Assembly: GCA_949825065.1 (NCBI GenBank)
Contig: OX463848.1
Coordinates: forward strand, 30,819,549 to 30,883,548
Source of the DNA: Odontocerum albicorne
Lineage: Eukaryota > Arthropoda > Insecta > Trichoptera > Odontoceridae
Length of the DNA: 64,000 nucleotides
Direction: 5' to 3'
The notes beneath the pieces are model-generated. The model made no database searches and had not been told where the DNA came from. It saw only the letters and a list, made by a program, of their open reading frames with translations. The number at the start of each line of letters is the position of its first letter. Positions within the stretch are counted from its first letter, which is position 1. The translations under genes and the position numbers were made by a program. Shown here one piece after another: positions 36,770-49,348 of the stretch.

Positions 36770-37629
36770 CAGGGTTATGGTTTTCGGACCACGTTAATAA
36801 TATCTGTCTTCGTAAAAAAATAATATATAGAAGGGCAATATAAACCAAAAATATAAAATTCAAATGCATGAAATTTTTTAGTAAAAGGTCATCCAAAAAT
36901 CACTGTAAATCGAACCTTGACCCAATAACGTTAAAAATGCAAAATAGTAACAAGTGTATCGATGGCACAAATCAACCTAACGTGGACTGCCTGTCAAAAA
37001 GAAAACACGAAAGTGTCTAAGAAACGATAGTGAACCTGTTCTCGTGAAATATATAATTTCAATGTATTTTGTCCAGTCTAAAAAACTAAGTTGATAAACC
37101 TAACATGCTAATTTGCGTGACCTATTATGCAAATAAAATTCAATTTGCAAATCACCATAATATAACCTGTCAAAATAAAGGAAAGCCAAACTTGTGCAGA
37201 AAATAAGACAACATAAAAAAAAGATAAAACCTTATTTAAAATTTAAAAAAAAATAATAATAAGAGCCATAATGGTCTATGTCAAAATTTTAAGATACGAG
37301 TATATTGGTAATATGATATTTTAAGATATATTGGTAATAATATTGTAAGATATATTGGTAATATAATATATTGAATTTAAATATACATTTGAAATATAAA
37401 ATAAATTTAACCAATTACTTTGTAATTACGAGTATTACTATTGCTTTTTTGTATCTATGTACAATACATACTCGTATATGTTAATTCAAGATGAAGTGTA
37501 ATTTTGTCAATAATTTTAAGTATTTTCCAGATTTACGACGCTGTATTTTTGTTTTTGTTATACATATTTCATTTTAGAAAAAAAAAAGCTTCACAAACCC
37601 TTACTCAGAATCTAATTCAGTAAGGTATG

Positions 37630-38410
37630 TTATGTCTTATGTTAAATTGGCGATGTTGAAGGGCATGCGAACGAATATAGTGCACTGTTTTTATACCAAA
37701 ATGCATGACTTGGCTCATAGATAATACTTGAGCGCGTAAATTTTGTTGATGTATCAAACAGTGTATCACTGGTTTTGTTTATTTTTGCCTCCAACTCACT
37801 GATAATCAATTTTACAGCCCCTTTATTTTTTTCCAATCATAGCTGACGCTCCATTTGTTGTTAACCCGAAAAGCATATCTAAATGTAAGCCATTATCGGA
37901 CAAACATTTTTTATGGCTCGGAATACATCTTCACCTTTTGTAATATCTTTCAAGCTTACGAAATTTAACCATTTTTGCGTAACTTGGAACAAACGTAACT
38001 TGTAACGTCAACACCACGGATAAATACTGCAAGCTGTGAAGTGACTAAAATATCTGTGCTTTCGTCGAAAGCTAAAGTATACGCTTTAAAATCTTTAATA
38101 TTGTTACGCAAACTCACAACTATTTATTCTGAAATATCATTAAAGCGATGACACATGTTTGACGCGACAAACTTATGTTTGAAAATAATTTACTTTTATC
38201 GGTCATATTAAATCCGGTTTCGCCTTATTAAATTTATGAACGCAATATTATTATTGTTTGTATCACAGCCAGACATTGCATCAGAGGTGACTCTAAGTTA
38301 TAAGCAAGTATAATTATATTTTTTTGTCAAAAAAAACATCGTAAAAACCTAATTCGTCATACGAGTATATGACCGCGGGCCGCACATAAGGGCGTCGCGG
38401 ACTGGTCAGT
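37630..38410 (-). pseudogene. hAT transposase remnant (GTF2IRD2/ZBED-like lineage)
   Basis: On the minus strand, near 38004-38080, a frame reads AYTLAFDESTDILVTSQLAV, FIRGV. This is the DEST...QLA.FIRGVD block of animal hAT-derived transposases. Further on come KGEDVFRAIKNV and NKGAVKL in other frames, in the correct order. Frameshifts and stops break it. A GC-rich sequence at 38368-38405 (ACCGCGGGCCGCACATAAGG) resembles the hAT end sequence that accompanies such elements. It is non-functional. Confidence 0.65.
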
Positions 38411-38699
38411 CCTGGTTTACGGTGTCCTCGTTTCCGGTGTCCTCGTTTCCCCTCCTCAATAATGATAGTAAATAGAACTACTATTTCGAGAACTGCCACG
38501 TTTTCCTAAGAATTCCCCGATTTCTTGTACTCGTATATACCTTCTATACTATTCGTAAATATTATATATCATCATTTCTTTCTACGAAGCCAAATCATCC
38601 CAACGTTCCTTTATCATTTTTAACGTTACATTTCCTTTCGTTACGCATTCTTTCCTATTGTCTCATTCCTTATTTTAATTAATATAATTGTACCGCACA

Positions 38700-38775
38700 G
38701 GATACAAATATACGGTAGCGTAGGCACGTTGGTTGCTGCGCCGCGCTCAGAGAATCGAGATATCACTGAACAAAG
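38700..38775 (+). mobile_element. LTR-related fragment matching the 61-kb element
   Basis: GTTGGTTGCTGCGCCGCGCT, CAGAGAATCGAG matches the segment at 61484-61515 of the inverted LTR-like element in 29 of 32 positions by eye. Similarity fades on both sides. It suggests a second, old copy of the same LTR family. Confidence 0.5.
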
Positions 38776-39899
38776 CCTTACTTTCAGGATCAGTGTCCTG
38801 CATGCGGTATAAGTGTCTAAGTCAGTGCAATCTAAGTTTTTTTACCTTGTGAATTTTTTTATCTAGCTTCACCATACAGGGTGTAGTGCCATTCGTTATA
38901 TTTGTATCCGTGCACTTTTGTCATTAATTGAACCATATGTTCTTCTTTTCAAATAATCTTTCTCTCTAAGGTTTCGAGAATTCTTTCGAAGAAACAATAT
39001 AAACGGGAACCGTATCGTTCGTGTGAGATATCATTTACAACTATTTGATTTTATCCAATTTTATTCAAATTTCGACGGAAAATGTATTGTAATTTACATG
39101 CGAAATTATAGTCGAACACCCCAAAGCTAATGGGACACAAAAACTAAACGAATTTTGAATATTTTGACTAAATTATTGCTACATCACAAATTCTTGGAAT
39201 AAGGAAACCTCAAGATGTAATTTAACTTCAGCTCGATCCCATCATCACCTATGCTGTTGTAGGGACAAAATAAGTCTCCACCCAGCGTGATCTATATTAG
39301 AAGAACGAAATCTTCTTTATTTGTTATTTGTTATGAGCACAACAATTCGTACCACCAAACTATTGGTAAATACGAGTACTTACGTTGTCAGAGTATTGTG
39401 CAACTCTTTGGCCAGGAGTTATTGAGAATATTGTTTGAGATTACGTATTCACCTACGCTAGAAAGAGGTAAGAAAATATTTCTCTGTTATCTACCATATA
39501 ACATATATGAGAAAACATGCATATTATCGCTGAATTTATACTGGGGTCTCCTTACTGGGGATACATTAACAATAGATTATTAGAGAATCGAAGATCTCTT
39601 CGATAGGGTGTCCACTTTTTTATTTTCTTAGTGATCATCCAGTTATCCCATACGCCCTGAACAGTCTTCGTTTGTATGCTCTGGATAATTATCTTAAGCA
39701 AGGCACCCATAGACTATAAACCTATATGTAGAACAAACGTGCCTTTGGCAATGTCGGTAGGTAGATCAATCAAAGCGTTAACCGCGCGACCAATTATCTT
39801 ATAGCATGGATCACATCCTGATTTTGCACCACTTTATAAGAAATAACTTTTGAAGAAAATAAACAAAATGTTTTAACGGTTTAATATTCCTTAATTCAT

Positions 39900-40985
39900 A
39901 AACTTTTTTTTAACATTATGTGTGGAAAATTAAATAACTTAAATTATTGAATCTTTCTTGCTCACAAGAATGTGCTCTATTTAGGACATTTTTCACAATA
40001 TCTAATGTTTCTGGACTTATCGCAGCTATTGCTTCACGAATGTTAGTTTTAAGCTGTTGTATTGTTTGTGACTTGTTCGCGTTTACTGTTTCTTTAAGGT
40101 AACCCCATAGGAAAAAATATATTGCAGTCAAATCAGGTGATCGCGAAGGGTATCGGAAATCGTCGGTTTTGAAGATAATTCGACCTGAAACATGTTCCCT
40201 TAAGAGTTGCATTGTGACACTGGCTGTATGAGCGGTAGCTCCATCCTATTGAAACCTATGCTGGTCCTCTTCTTGTAGTTGTGGCACCAATTTTTTTTGG
40301 TTCATTGTTCTGTATCGATCGCCATTAGCAGTCACATCACCTTGACCATTTTCGAATAAATATGGGCCATTTATCCTATCAGCTTTTATGACACACAAAC
40401 CGTCACTCGAATTGGATATAGAGACATTTGATGAAGTTTTGAGTTTTCAACATCCCAGAATCGTCAATTTTGCTTATTGACGAAACAATTCAAATGAAAA
40501 TGTGCCTCGTCATATATAATTAACTTGCAGTGGAATTTGTCACCATTTTCTGCGATGTTTAACAAGGTGCGGAACTATTCCAGACGTAAGGGTTTGATTT
40601 TGGGATCAGTTGTTGCAGCAACTGGATCTTATAAGGATAGAGATGCAAATCAGTATGTAAAATTCGCTTTAGCGTGCGTCGAGAGACATGTTATTGAGTA
40701 GCACGTCTTCTGGGCGATGTCTCTGGTTGTTCTTCAACACTGTCCTCTACACGCGCAATATTGATGTTAGATCGACTGATTCGTGGTCTTCATGCACGTC
40801 TTGCATTTACCCTAGATCCCCGTTGCATAAAATCATGAAACAAACTTCGAACTGTAGGCGAAATATAGTAGGAGTTGTTGCCACGTTGAAAAAATCGCCT
40901 GTAATATCTTTAAGTTCGAATAATTCATTTATTGTTTTGAATTTAATTCGTTTGTTATTTTTTATCGCTCCATGTTAAATTTCTC
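39900..40985 (-). pseudogene. Tc1/mariner-superfamily transposase remnant
   Basis: On the minus strand, pieces in order are IARVEDSVEEQPETSPRRRA and RRTLKRILHTDLHLYPYKIQ (helix-turn-helix part), then HFHLNCFVNKQN, ADRINGPYLFENGQGDVT, DGATAHTASVTMQLLREHV and YPSRSPDLTAIYFFLWGYLK. These correspond to a DDE transposase lineage frequent in insects, whose catalytic centre includes the (Q)DGA.CHTA and SPDLT.FFLWGYLK blocks. The intact stretch 39916-40212 is its C-terminal part. Stops and frameshifts elsewhere make it inactive. Terminal repeats were not delimited. Confidence 0.75.
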
Positions 40986-41233
40986 ACATTACATCTCTAA
41001 GAAAAAAATAAAAAAGTTATAAATTTTTCAAATAGAAAAAAATGCTTTGCGTCACGGTATTTATTTATTGATTCGATTCTTAGATTCAAAGTCGACCTCA
41101 AAATAATATCCTACATTTTAAATCAAGTTGAACCTGTCGAAAATATAAATCATCATTCTTTTGATATTAAAAGTTTTTTTTACGATAGAAAAATTGCCTC
41201 GTAATTTCCGATATTTTTATCAAGAATCTGTAA

Positions 41234-41712
41234 ATATTACGGCGAATCCATGACCCAGGTCAATGGTTCGATTCCCGATGCACCCAAAAAAAATTGTCAA
41301 CGAGATTATTGTTTCTTTCGTGCAGTTAATATTGTCAATCATTCGACAATGAACCGCGAATTACGTGCTACTTAAGTAGTTCTTAACCTAAATATACGAT
41401 TAATACGGAGAAGGCGATTGCGCATTCCTTGAACTGTCAGAAGAACTAATCGATCAAATATTGAAAAGCGCGAGGTTGAGACATGTCTCTTTGGGTTGTG
41501 TGCAAGACAATTCCTGACAGGAAGTGTGGATGGTAAAAAAAAATTGTTACATAGGACAAGATATTGTTTGTTCTGGAGAGGGATGGTTGATGACCATGGT
41601 GATCACGGGTGATCACGATTCTTAGAATTGAGTGATCCACAAAGAAAGCAAGAGTTGTGTCCAGATCACAGTCTTAACAAGTCTACATCACCAATGAGGA
41701 TATGTTGAAGAG
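41234..41712 (+). mobile_element. SINE family B copy interrupted by ~350 bp
   Basis: Head and box B (ATGACCCAGGTCAATGGTTC, GATTCCCGATG, CACCC and an A-run) are at 41249-41292. The family tail, CCAATGAGGATATGTTGAAG, is at 41690-41710. The interval is longer than in other copies and its middle is unrecognised, so it probably contains an insertion. Confidence 0.5.
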
Positions 41713-42269
41713 TAACAAACAAATTATGAATATCGATAGTTTATGAAAAAAACTGACATTTTTACCATTGTTCAATGAAGTACCAAATTAATAAAATTAA
41801 AATAGATCGCAAAAATGGTTTTCCAGAACTTCTGCACTTAGCAAATTTTAGATACCAGCGTGTAATTAATGGAACTGATCCTGCATAAAAAAATTATTCC
41901 ATGTATTTTGTTTTGTCGATCATGGCATAGCAAGGACAACACATCAAGAAATCCACCATATCTAACCTCTCACATCGTCACACACAATCTCTTTACTTGA
42001 GAAAATGTAGGATGGTTCCTGTGACATTTGAAATGTCATGTCTCAAAGGGATGGGGTAAAATCGTTTTTTTTTACAAATCGAAGTTTTTTTATAAATCGA
42101 AAAATTGTTTTTGTTTTTCTCTAAACTGACGTTTTAATTCTTAATTTTCATTAAACTGACTTTATTATGTATTGTATGATTTGTATCTATCTTTAAATCC
42201 ACTATGAATTAGTAATAATTACGAACATTTAATTATTGAATACCCCATCCCTAGCCAATGCAGACTAAA

Positions 42270-42815
42270 GCCACGGTTTCCTAAGAAAGCGGGTTCGTTA
42301 TATAGCGTACGTAACATGACGTGATGCTAGCGCGCCACCAGACGGCAGAAATGAGAACCCACAAACGTCAGTTCGAAACGTCAAACTGACAGCTCCCGAT
42401 ATTATTCCACATACTTTGTTTCAACTGGGCTTTTCTATAGTATTTGCTCTTCACATTATATAAAGCTTCATTATTTCTTACAAAATCAGTCAATATTTCG
42501 TCATTTCCGCTGGTCCAAATTACGTTTGCACTCATTTTTTATTTTAAACGGTGTCCGCTACACGGGAAAAAATCGTTCTACGACTGTTTGCTCCGCTATC
42601 ACGACCGTCATGCAAATGGCAGCATTGCTATTTGACATTACACTCACAACCAACGCACTGTAGGAAACCAACGCCATTGGTTTGCATAGACAATGTTTTG
42701 TTACGTGCGCTATATAACAACACAACCAACGCTCTCTAGGAAACCACGCCATATGGTTTGCATAGACAATGTTTTGTTATGAGCGCTATATAATGACACC
42801 ACTTTCTTAGGAAAC
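42270..42815. mobile_element. MITE-like element with repeated right ends
   Basis: The left end GGTTTCCTAAGAAAGCGGG, TTCGTTATATAGCG (about 42277-42310) is inverted at 42785-42815 (complement of TATATAATGACACCACTTTC, TTAGGAAACC). Two further right-end-like units lie at about 42647-42669 and 42723-42745 (CAACCAACGC...TAGGAAACC), each followed by TGGTTTGCATAGACAATGTT. Internal sequence is GC-richer than the flanks. No transposase is seen. Confidence 0.6.
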
Positions 42816-43179
42816 CAAAGCTGAACAAACTGCCACATTTTTGCTAATTTGTAACAAGATGTATTAATTTGTCATTATTGTTAGTTTTTTGTAATGTATT
42901 TACCTAAATAGCTTGCTATTTATTAGAATCGAGGCTTATATGAAAGTTGATAAAATAATTAAAATTACTGAATGTCGTTACAAGGTTGTATTGGGGCAAA
43001 TTTGTGAACTGTCACAGGGATCATGCTACAATTTCTCAAGTATAGCGTTAAGTCTTTAAATTGGAACAAAAAGGAGTTTTTATAAAGGTTATAAAGATTC
43101 AACACAGCATATTTTGTGTTTTCTTTTATGATTTAAAAATCTCAATATGTTGAGTGTTTTAGTAACAGTGGTGTGGTAG

Positions 43180-43847
43180 CGTGCGTAGTTCTCATCATCA
43201 TCAATGGCACTACAGCCCATTGTGGGCCCCGGCCTCCTCCAGCAGTCGTTGCCATTCCCCCCTATCCTGGGATGCACTCCTCCAGCCCCTGATGCCAATC
43301 ACGTTTGCATCATTCTGCACCCCATCCATCCACCTAAGCTTTGGTCTGCCTACGCTACGTCTTCCTTGGGGCTTGGAAAAGAGTACTTTGTTAGGCATTT
43401 CCTCTTCTCCCATTCTTGCTACATGCCCCGCCCAACGTAGCCTCCCAATTTTGATGTATTTTATAATGTTGGGCTCTTTGTATATGCTGTATAACTCCTC
43501 ATTATATCTCACTCTCCAAGATCCATTTTCCTGTATGGGTCCGAATATTTTTCTGAGTATTTTTCTTTCAAATATTAGAAGGGAAGATTCGTTCTTCTTA
43601 CTCAATACCCAGCATTCAGACCCATATATGAGGACAGGTCGTAGCAGTGTCTTATAAATGGTAAGTTTTGTCCTTCTGGACAACAACCGAGATATAAGGT
43701 GTTTTCTCAGACCAAAGAAGCATCTATTTGCCATGAATATTCGACGTTTAATCTCGATAGATGCATCATTAACACTTGTCACTATGGATCCCAGGTAGGT
43801 GAAGGTGTTTACACGTTCTATTGTATTATATTATCGTGCGTAGTTCT
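43180..43847 (-). mobile_element. Young 5'-truncated RTE-like LINE insertion with 13-bp TSD
   Basis: CGTGCGTAGTTCT occurs at 43180-43192 and exactly again at 43835-43847, flanking a 642-bp insert. On the minus strand the insert is open from its truncation point, ends in ...EEAGAHNGL stop, and is followed by a GCCATTGATGATGATG tail. A microsatellite-like 3' tail and severe 5' truncation are typical of RTE-like non-LTR retrotransposons copied by target-primed reverse transcription. The intact duplication and frame indicate recent insertion. Confidence 0.9.
43210..43833 (-). CDS. C-terminal part of a LINE reverse-transcriptase polyprotein (truncated)
   Basis: The open frame contains NTFTYLGSIVTS, FFGLRKHLISRLLSRRTKLT, TLLRPVLIYGSECW, KILRKIFGPIQENGSWRVRY, GRLRWAGHVARM and GRRSVGRPKLRWMDGV. 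These are the standard order of C-terminal blocks after the reverse transcriptase palm in RTE/CR1-group elements. The catalytic YADD motif and the endonuclease are missing because the copy is truncated at its 5' end. The first Met in frame is internal (43782). The frame itself runs from the insertion boundary, so it is not an independent gene. The stop is at 43210-43212. Confidence 0.85.
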
Positions 43848-44043
43848 GGTGGGTTATTATATAAAGTGATTTTGTAAATAGCTCAAAAATATTTTTCATT
43901 GCCAATAACACAACTCTCTTCTATCATGTCCAGAGCTGTTTTTAGTTTCAATTTAAATAAACTGTAATTTCTTACTTCTATTAATTTTAAACAGAAGTTA
44001 TAAGATGATTTATTCTTTAGGGCTGTTTAGTGATGGTGAATCA

Positions 44044-44058
44044 CCCCCCCCCCCCCCC
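44044..44058 (+). repeat. Poly(C) run, 15 bases
   Basis: An uninterrupted C tract in otherwise AT-rich DNA. It could form an i-motif or, on the other strand, G-rich structure. It is also a frequent site of sequencing-length error. Confidence 0.95.
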
Positions 44059-45149
44059 AAGGATGCCTTAATGGCTTTTTGTGTAAAGGAACATTTTTGA
44101 CATTCCTCTGAAAGCTTTCAGATTAACCTCAGTGTGTAGCTATTTTACTGAGAAGATCTAGCAACATAGATGACTCTATCGGAAAACTGTGACTTATTAA
44201 TTCTCAACTTGAACTGGTTCATTGCTGAGGTGGAGATTTCAGAGCTCGACCTCGAAGCTCAGGAAATACATCATAAATGCAGAGCTCAGTGGCATAGTCA
44301 GATGCCATTCCCCTTAGTTCCATAAATACAATAAGACAATTTGTGAATAATTCTCTCATCCCACCTCAACTAATGGAGTTTACATACTGTGCAACAGAAT
44401 TCTTTAATGCAATATAGAACCTAAACAAAGATTAGAACTCTTGGTTTCTTGAAATCAATCTTTACAGTAAAACTATAAAATAAAAATAAAACGAAAATCC
44501 CAACACATCGCATTTATTTTTTTAGAAGTACAAAATATTAATTATTTTAATTTATAAATGCAATAAACCAAAAAAACAAAAAAATACAAATGCAATCACA
44601 ATGAGCGACAAGCTGAATATTAAATGCTTAATAAATGTTGACATTTTCATAACTATTTAACCATTGTAATAATACCTTATAATTTACTGAAAATAATAAA
44701 TGAATCCAGTATTTACTGAAATGGTTATTTTTTTAAATAAAATACTTTTGAATAACACAGCCTGTAGGTATATATATTATATGTACTCATACAATCAATA
44801 TAATATAATTTTTCTGTAATAAAATTAAATAGTAACATTTTGTAAGTGTTTTTGGTGTACATAAATCTTTGTAGGGAAGTGATGGCTTCAATAATTTTAA
44901 TCACCAGTTAAAATAGTGTTTTGGTGTAAGAAAGAATATTTATTTAACTTTTTTAGAAATAAATTGATAATTACATGGAAATAAAATATATATCAAACAA
45001 CCAATATCAGTAACTTGGCAAATCATGGAATGACATCATATTTTCATATAAAAATGAATTCACATTTATTTTTATAATTAACTAGTCACATTATTTAAAA
45101 TGGAAGTCTTGTTTGAGCTTGTCAACTCAAACATATTGACAATTCAATG

Positions 45150-46060
45150 TAGACACTGATTTCAATAATGCCTTTGACAGGGTTAAATCACGAATTGTTG
45201 TCTAAATTGTCAATTGTTAGAATTTTTGGATCTCTTAAAATGGGTTAAAAATTATCTGTTGTGTTGCTGGTGAAGGTAAATAATTTCAAGTCGCGACCTT
45301 TTAGGGCAATATCTGGAATGCCGCAAGGATCACATCTTGGCCCTCTATTGTTCAACATATTTATAAATGATATTTCAGTCAGTTTGAAAAAAACTCAAGC
45401 TGTTTCTCTTCGCTGATGATTTGAAAGTATTCAAAGTTGTTGATAATATTGATGATTTCTATACATTGTAAAGTCCCTCTTAATATAAGTAAATGTATAA
45501 CTTTCACGCGCAAAAAGGCATCAGCCATTGAGATCACATATGCTAACCACATTAAAAATGTTATTTTAAAAAGCCATCGAATACTCAGTTTCATTATCAG
45601 AAACACAAAGATGTTTGCAAGTGCGACAGCTTTAACAACATTATATAGGTCCCTTGCTCGCAATATATTAGAATACTCTTGAGTTGTGTGGTCACCACAG
45701 TATAATGTGCACATTTTTTTAGGTTCATGGCTTTTAAAATAGCCATTAAAATACAAGAGTAATTATGGACCATTCACAGACCACTGAAACTGGCTCAGGA
45801 GAGGGGGATAATGTTTCATGCAATTCTATGGGGACTTCTGAAACATCAAATTGTCTATGAAAAACTCATATCAAAGATATCTCTCAATGTTCCAGACAGA
45901 TTGTTTCATGTTAGCAGGGTGTTCAGGAAAGAGGTTTATAACACAAATTATGGATTTTTATCATCCCTTGCGTGATTGCATAGATTGGGAAACACTATGA
46001 ACGTGGACATATTCAGTTGCTCTAAAAGGCAGCTGAAATCAGGAATATTTTAAATCGCCT
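45150..46060 (+). pseudogene. Jockey-like reverse transcriptase remnant
   Basis: Shifting plus-strand frames read ISGMPQGSHLGPLLFNIFIN then DISVS, SLFADDLKVFKVV (catalytic FADD block), PLNISKCITFTRKKASAIEI and IRNTKMFASATALTTLYRSL, ARNILEYS. This is the order found in jockey/CR1-type elements: QGS.LGPLLF, FADD, LN..KC and LV...LEY. An initial AFDRVKS piece is also present near 45171. Multiple stops and frameshifts make it inactive. Confidence 0.85.
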
Positions 46061-46074
46061 TCCATTTATTTTCC

Positions 46075-46215
46075 ATGCCTACATTTCACTCCCATACATC
46101 AATGCTTAGTTTGAATATATGTTTTTTGGTGGCTGACTTTGTTTCCAGTTTCAACACGCCATACAGTATCTCTTTCCACCTTTCTGTCATCTAAGAACAT
46201 ACGTCCCAAGTAGCA
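46075..46215 (-). mobile_element. Short LINE debris (minus), same block as 54110-54180
   Basis: The minus strand reads YLGRMFLDDRKVERDTVWRV, ETGNKVSHQKT and then a CMGVK decayed YGSE block. Compare the FCYLGSIFSDDGRVKRNI stretch on the plus strand near 54110. It abuts the jockey-like remnant in the opposite orientation. Confidence 0.5.
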
Positions 46216-46601
46216 GAGTTTTAAATTTATTTTTGTTAACTATGTTTATTTTTAATTTAAATGAATCCTAAATTCAAGTAGTATCTTACTAAAAATTTCT
46301 TTTTCATTTACTAGTACAATATTGTTTTCTATTTTGTATATATTATATAAAAAATGTTTTTCTGTTTTGATTGTGTGTTCAAGTTTTTACTTTTGTTACA
46401 TTTTTTCTTTTTTGATATATGATGTGTTTTGAGGTTTGTTTGAATTTTGTTTTCATTTGAAGTTTGTATAATTTTTATAAAGGCTGCAGCCATTAAAAAT
46501 TAATAAATAAATTCAGATGATAAAGTCCAAAACAACTCTAAAGCTGTAAGAAATGTAATGAATTATTAGGAAAATAATCATCAGCTGATTTACGTAATTA
46601 T

Positions 46602-46790
46602 TTTGAAAGAAAGCCCATCTTAAGTAGTCCACGAATGCATGATTCATTTGAAAGATAGCCCATCTTAAATAGTCCACGAATGCATGATTCATTTGAAAGA
46701 TAGCTCATCTTAAGTAGTCCACGAATGCATGATTCATTTGAAAGATAGCCCATCTTTAGTAGTCCACAAATGCATGATTCATTTGAAAAT
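46602..46790 (+). repeat. Minisatellite: four 45-bp units plus a partial
   Basis: Units start TTTGAAAGA at 46602, 46647, 46692 and 46737, with the partial fifth at 46782. They differ by a few substitutions. The period is a multiple of three, but every unit after the first has an in-frame TAG in the most open frame, so it is not coding. Confidence 0.95.
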
Positions 46791-48199
46791 TAAAAGAAAA
46801 TGATTTGGATTGGTGAAAAAATTTCCATACTAACATACTAGCATTTATATACCCTTTTTTAATTTTATCTTTATCTATAATTTGCTCTTTTACAGTGAAT
46901 TTTCACCTCTCATGTTTCAGGAAAACATTGTTTCACTAGGTGCAATGTGAAGTGAGGTGTTTGTGTATTTACATGTATTCCATGAAGAAAATAAAAATTA
47001 AAAAATTGTGACACAGGAAGAACAATTTATGAATTCTACTGAAACTTTTTAATGACATATAGTAAAAATTTCACCTTATACTACTCTGAAAGGTGAATGT
47101 ATATTAATGACGAGATTGAGAGATAAATTAAATATATAATTTCTTCATATATCAGTACAACATGTGTCAAAGGACTTAAATTAGCATAGAAATATATTTT
47201 TAATTTATGTGACCCAATGTATGTAACAAGAAAACAGATTTTTTGGAAACTTTTCTATAGCTCTGATGAGTATTTTTTTTAAATTCCAGCATTAGCTTTG
47301 ATAGAATCTTAAAAATGCTTTAGAGAAAGAGATCAAATCAAATAATATATTTTATATGGAAGAAATTTGATATTTATTGAATACCACAGTTAAATTTTTA
47401 GTTTATAAGTAATAAATTAAGTAAACATCAAATTTGACATAAATTTTTATCGATGTATGATAGTTACATAACTTTTAGTAGATAAAAAAATGTCATATTT
47501 GCGTACACATTTCCACCAGAGATATTAAAAAAATTATTGAACCCTGAGAATTATCATTACATTATAATCTTTATAAATTTATATTCATTTTCTTAATTTT
47601 TAAAATATTGCACGAACAGTTTGTTAACATTTCTTTTATATTATTCAAAATATGTGTATATCTTGAAAAATATTCACATTAATAAATATTTTATAAGTTT
47701 TATGGCGATATTGTCATTGTTTATCATTATGAATACTAAAATTTGTTAAATGAATTTAAATTTAACTTCAATGTATGTCTTAAATGCTTTATATTATGGG
47801 TTTAGATAGTATGAAAGCTTTGTTTTTTTCTCTTAATTTTGTACTAAGATCTTAATTATATTAATTCGTTATTAAAAAAAAAACTTCAATAAACAGAAAC
47901 ACGTACAAAAATCAGTTTTCAAGGGTTTGTTTTCTATCTACTGGAAATAAGAACTCTGTCAATACAAATTATTAACATAAGCTTACATCCGTTATGTCTG
48001 TAATATGAGCGATTCAAACTGCTGTGGTAGTAATTTATCATGAATTAATTAATTAAAAATAAACCTTGAAATATTTTTGCATATGTAAGATATATATGAT
48101 ATTTGTTGTAAAACTTTATTGGGGTAATGGGTTACTTATTATTTGTATATCATTTTTTATTCTAAGAAAAACAAGTTAAATAAATGTTTGTTCTATATG

Positions 48200-48285
48200 A
48201 TGGGAGTAGCTCAGAGCAGGTTTTGAACCTGTGACTTTGTGTACAGCACGCCAGCAAGTTAACTACACAACCAAGCATCACATAT
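48200..48285 (-). mobile_element. tRNA-like head related to SINE family C (minus)
   Basis: The minus strand reads GATGCTTGGTTGTGTAGTTA, ACTTGCTGGCGTGCTG, box B AGGTTCAAAACCTGC and GAGCTACTCCC. The last segment matches GTGCTACTCCC after the head of family C. No body follows. A degenerate tRNA pseudogene is the alternative. Confidence 0.5.
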
Positions 48286-49326
48286 CAACTAATGAATGAA
48301 AAAAAAACATGTTTTTTTTTCTGAAAATACAAAGTTTACATTAATAATTTAATTAAATAAACTCATATACACACGAAAACTCACAAAATAAATTAAGTCA
48401 TGAGCTCCTTATTTAAAAATAAAACATAAATGGTGGCACATAATTTTATTTTAAACTACAATATTTTAACTCAAACTCAAGCTTTGCATGATAATGTTTG
48501 TCTAATTTTATCTAGATAATGTTGAAAGAAAATCCTTTTACCATTATGTTGTTAAAAAGATGTGAATCTAATACTATTTACAACACCCATATATAAAAAA
48601 ATTATTTGGTACTATCAAAATACAAATTTTGAGAAACCTAACTTGAATATTAACAATAAATACTTTTCAAACATATCTGTAACAGTCAATTCACAAATGT
48701 ACTGCTCGCTAATTCCATAACATTCCAACTTATAAAAAACTAATGAACTCAAATAAAACAAACCTTTAAATAAACTATCAAATCAAAATAAAAAATATAG
48801 TATTTTTCTATACACGTTGCAGTCACAAATATAATTAAGTCAATTCAAAACTTAAGTAAGAATCTTTTAAATTTTAATTATTCATTATTATTGTATATTA
48901 AATCAAATATGAATTCAAGACCCAAAATTTACAAAGTGAAAATATTGCAACTATGAATATTTTATCGACCGTCACAAAACTAAAAGTATGAACAAGAATT
49001 TCAATGCAGTTGCAAATCAGTCTACGATTATCCCAAACGGTTTTGTTCAATTAATAGAAACTATTGAAATATTTGCTGTACTACCAAACTACAAAAAATT
49101 TGGCCACAATTACTATTAACAAAGTCCTTTCTATAATATTGAAATAGCAAATACATAAAAAAAGATTTGATTACCAATGATAATAAAAAAAAAAGGAACC
49201 AATCTGATTATTTTTAACACGCAAGCCTTTTAACATCTGGTCTCAGGGGTGCAAGCCTGATTGATCATCTTGTTACCTAAAAACCAATAATTACCTAATT
49301 CTGTTATCCAGATTACAAAAGCCTGA

Positions 49327-49348
49327 CCCCCCCCCCCTTACACACACA
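49327..49348 (+). repeat. Poly(C) run followed by CA repeat
   Basis: Eleven C (49327-49337), then TTA and a short (CA)n. The only comparable C run in the window is at 44044-44058. Confidence 0.9.

Noticed and set aside
43181..43657. 158-codon plus-strand frame opposite the LINE frame
   Set aside because: It is the antisense shadow of the reverse-transcriptase polyprotein at 43210-43833, where the recognisable protein motifs are on the minus strand.
46602..46790. Possible 15-residue protein repeat in the 45-bp minisatellite
   Set aside because: Each later unit contains an in-frame TAG in the most plausible frame.
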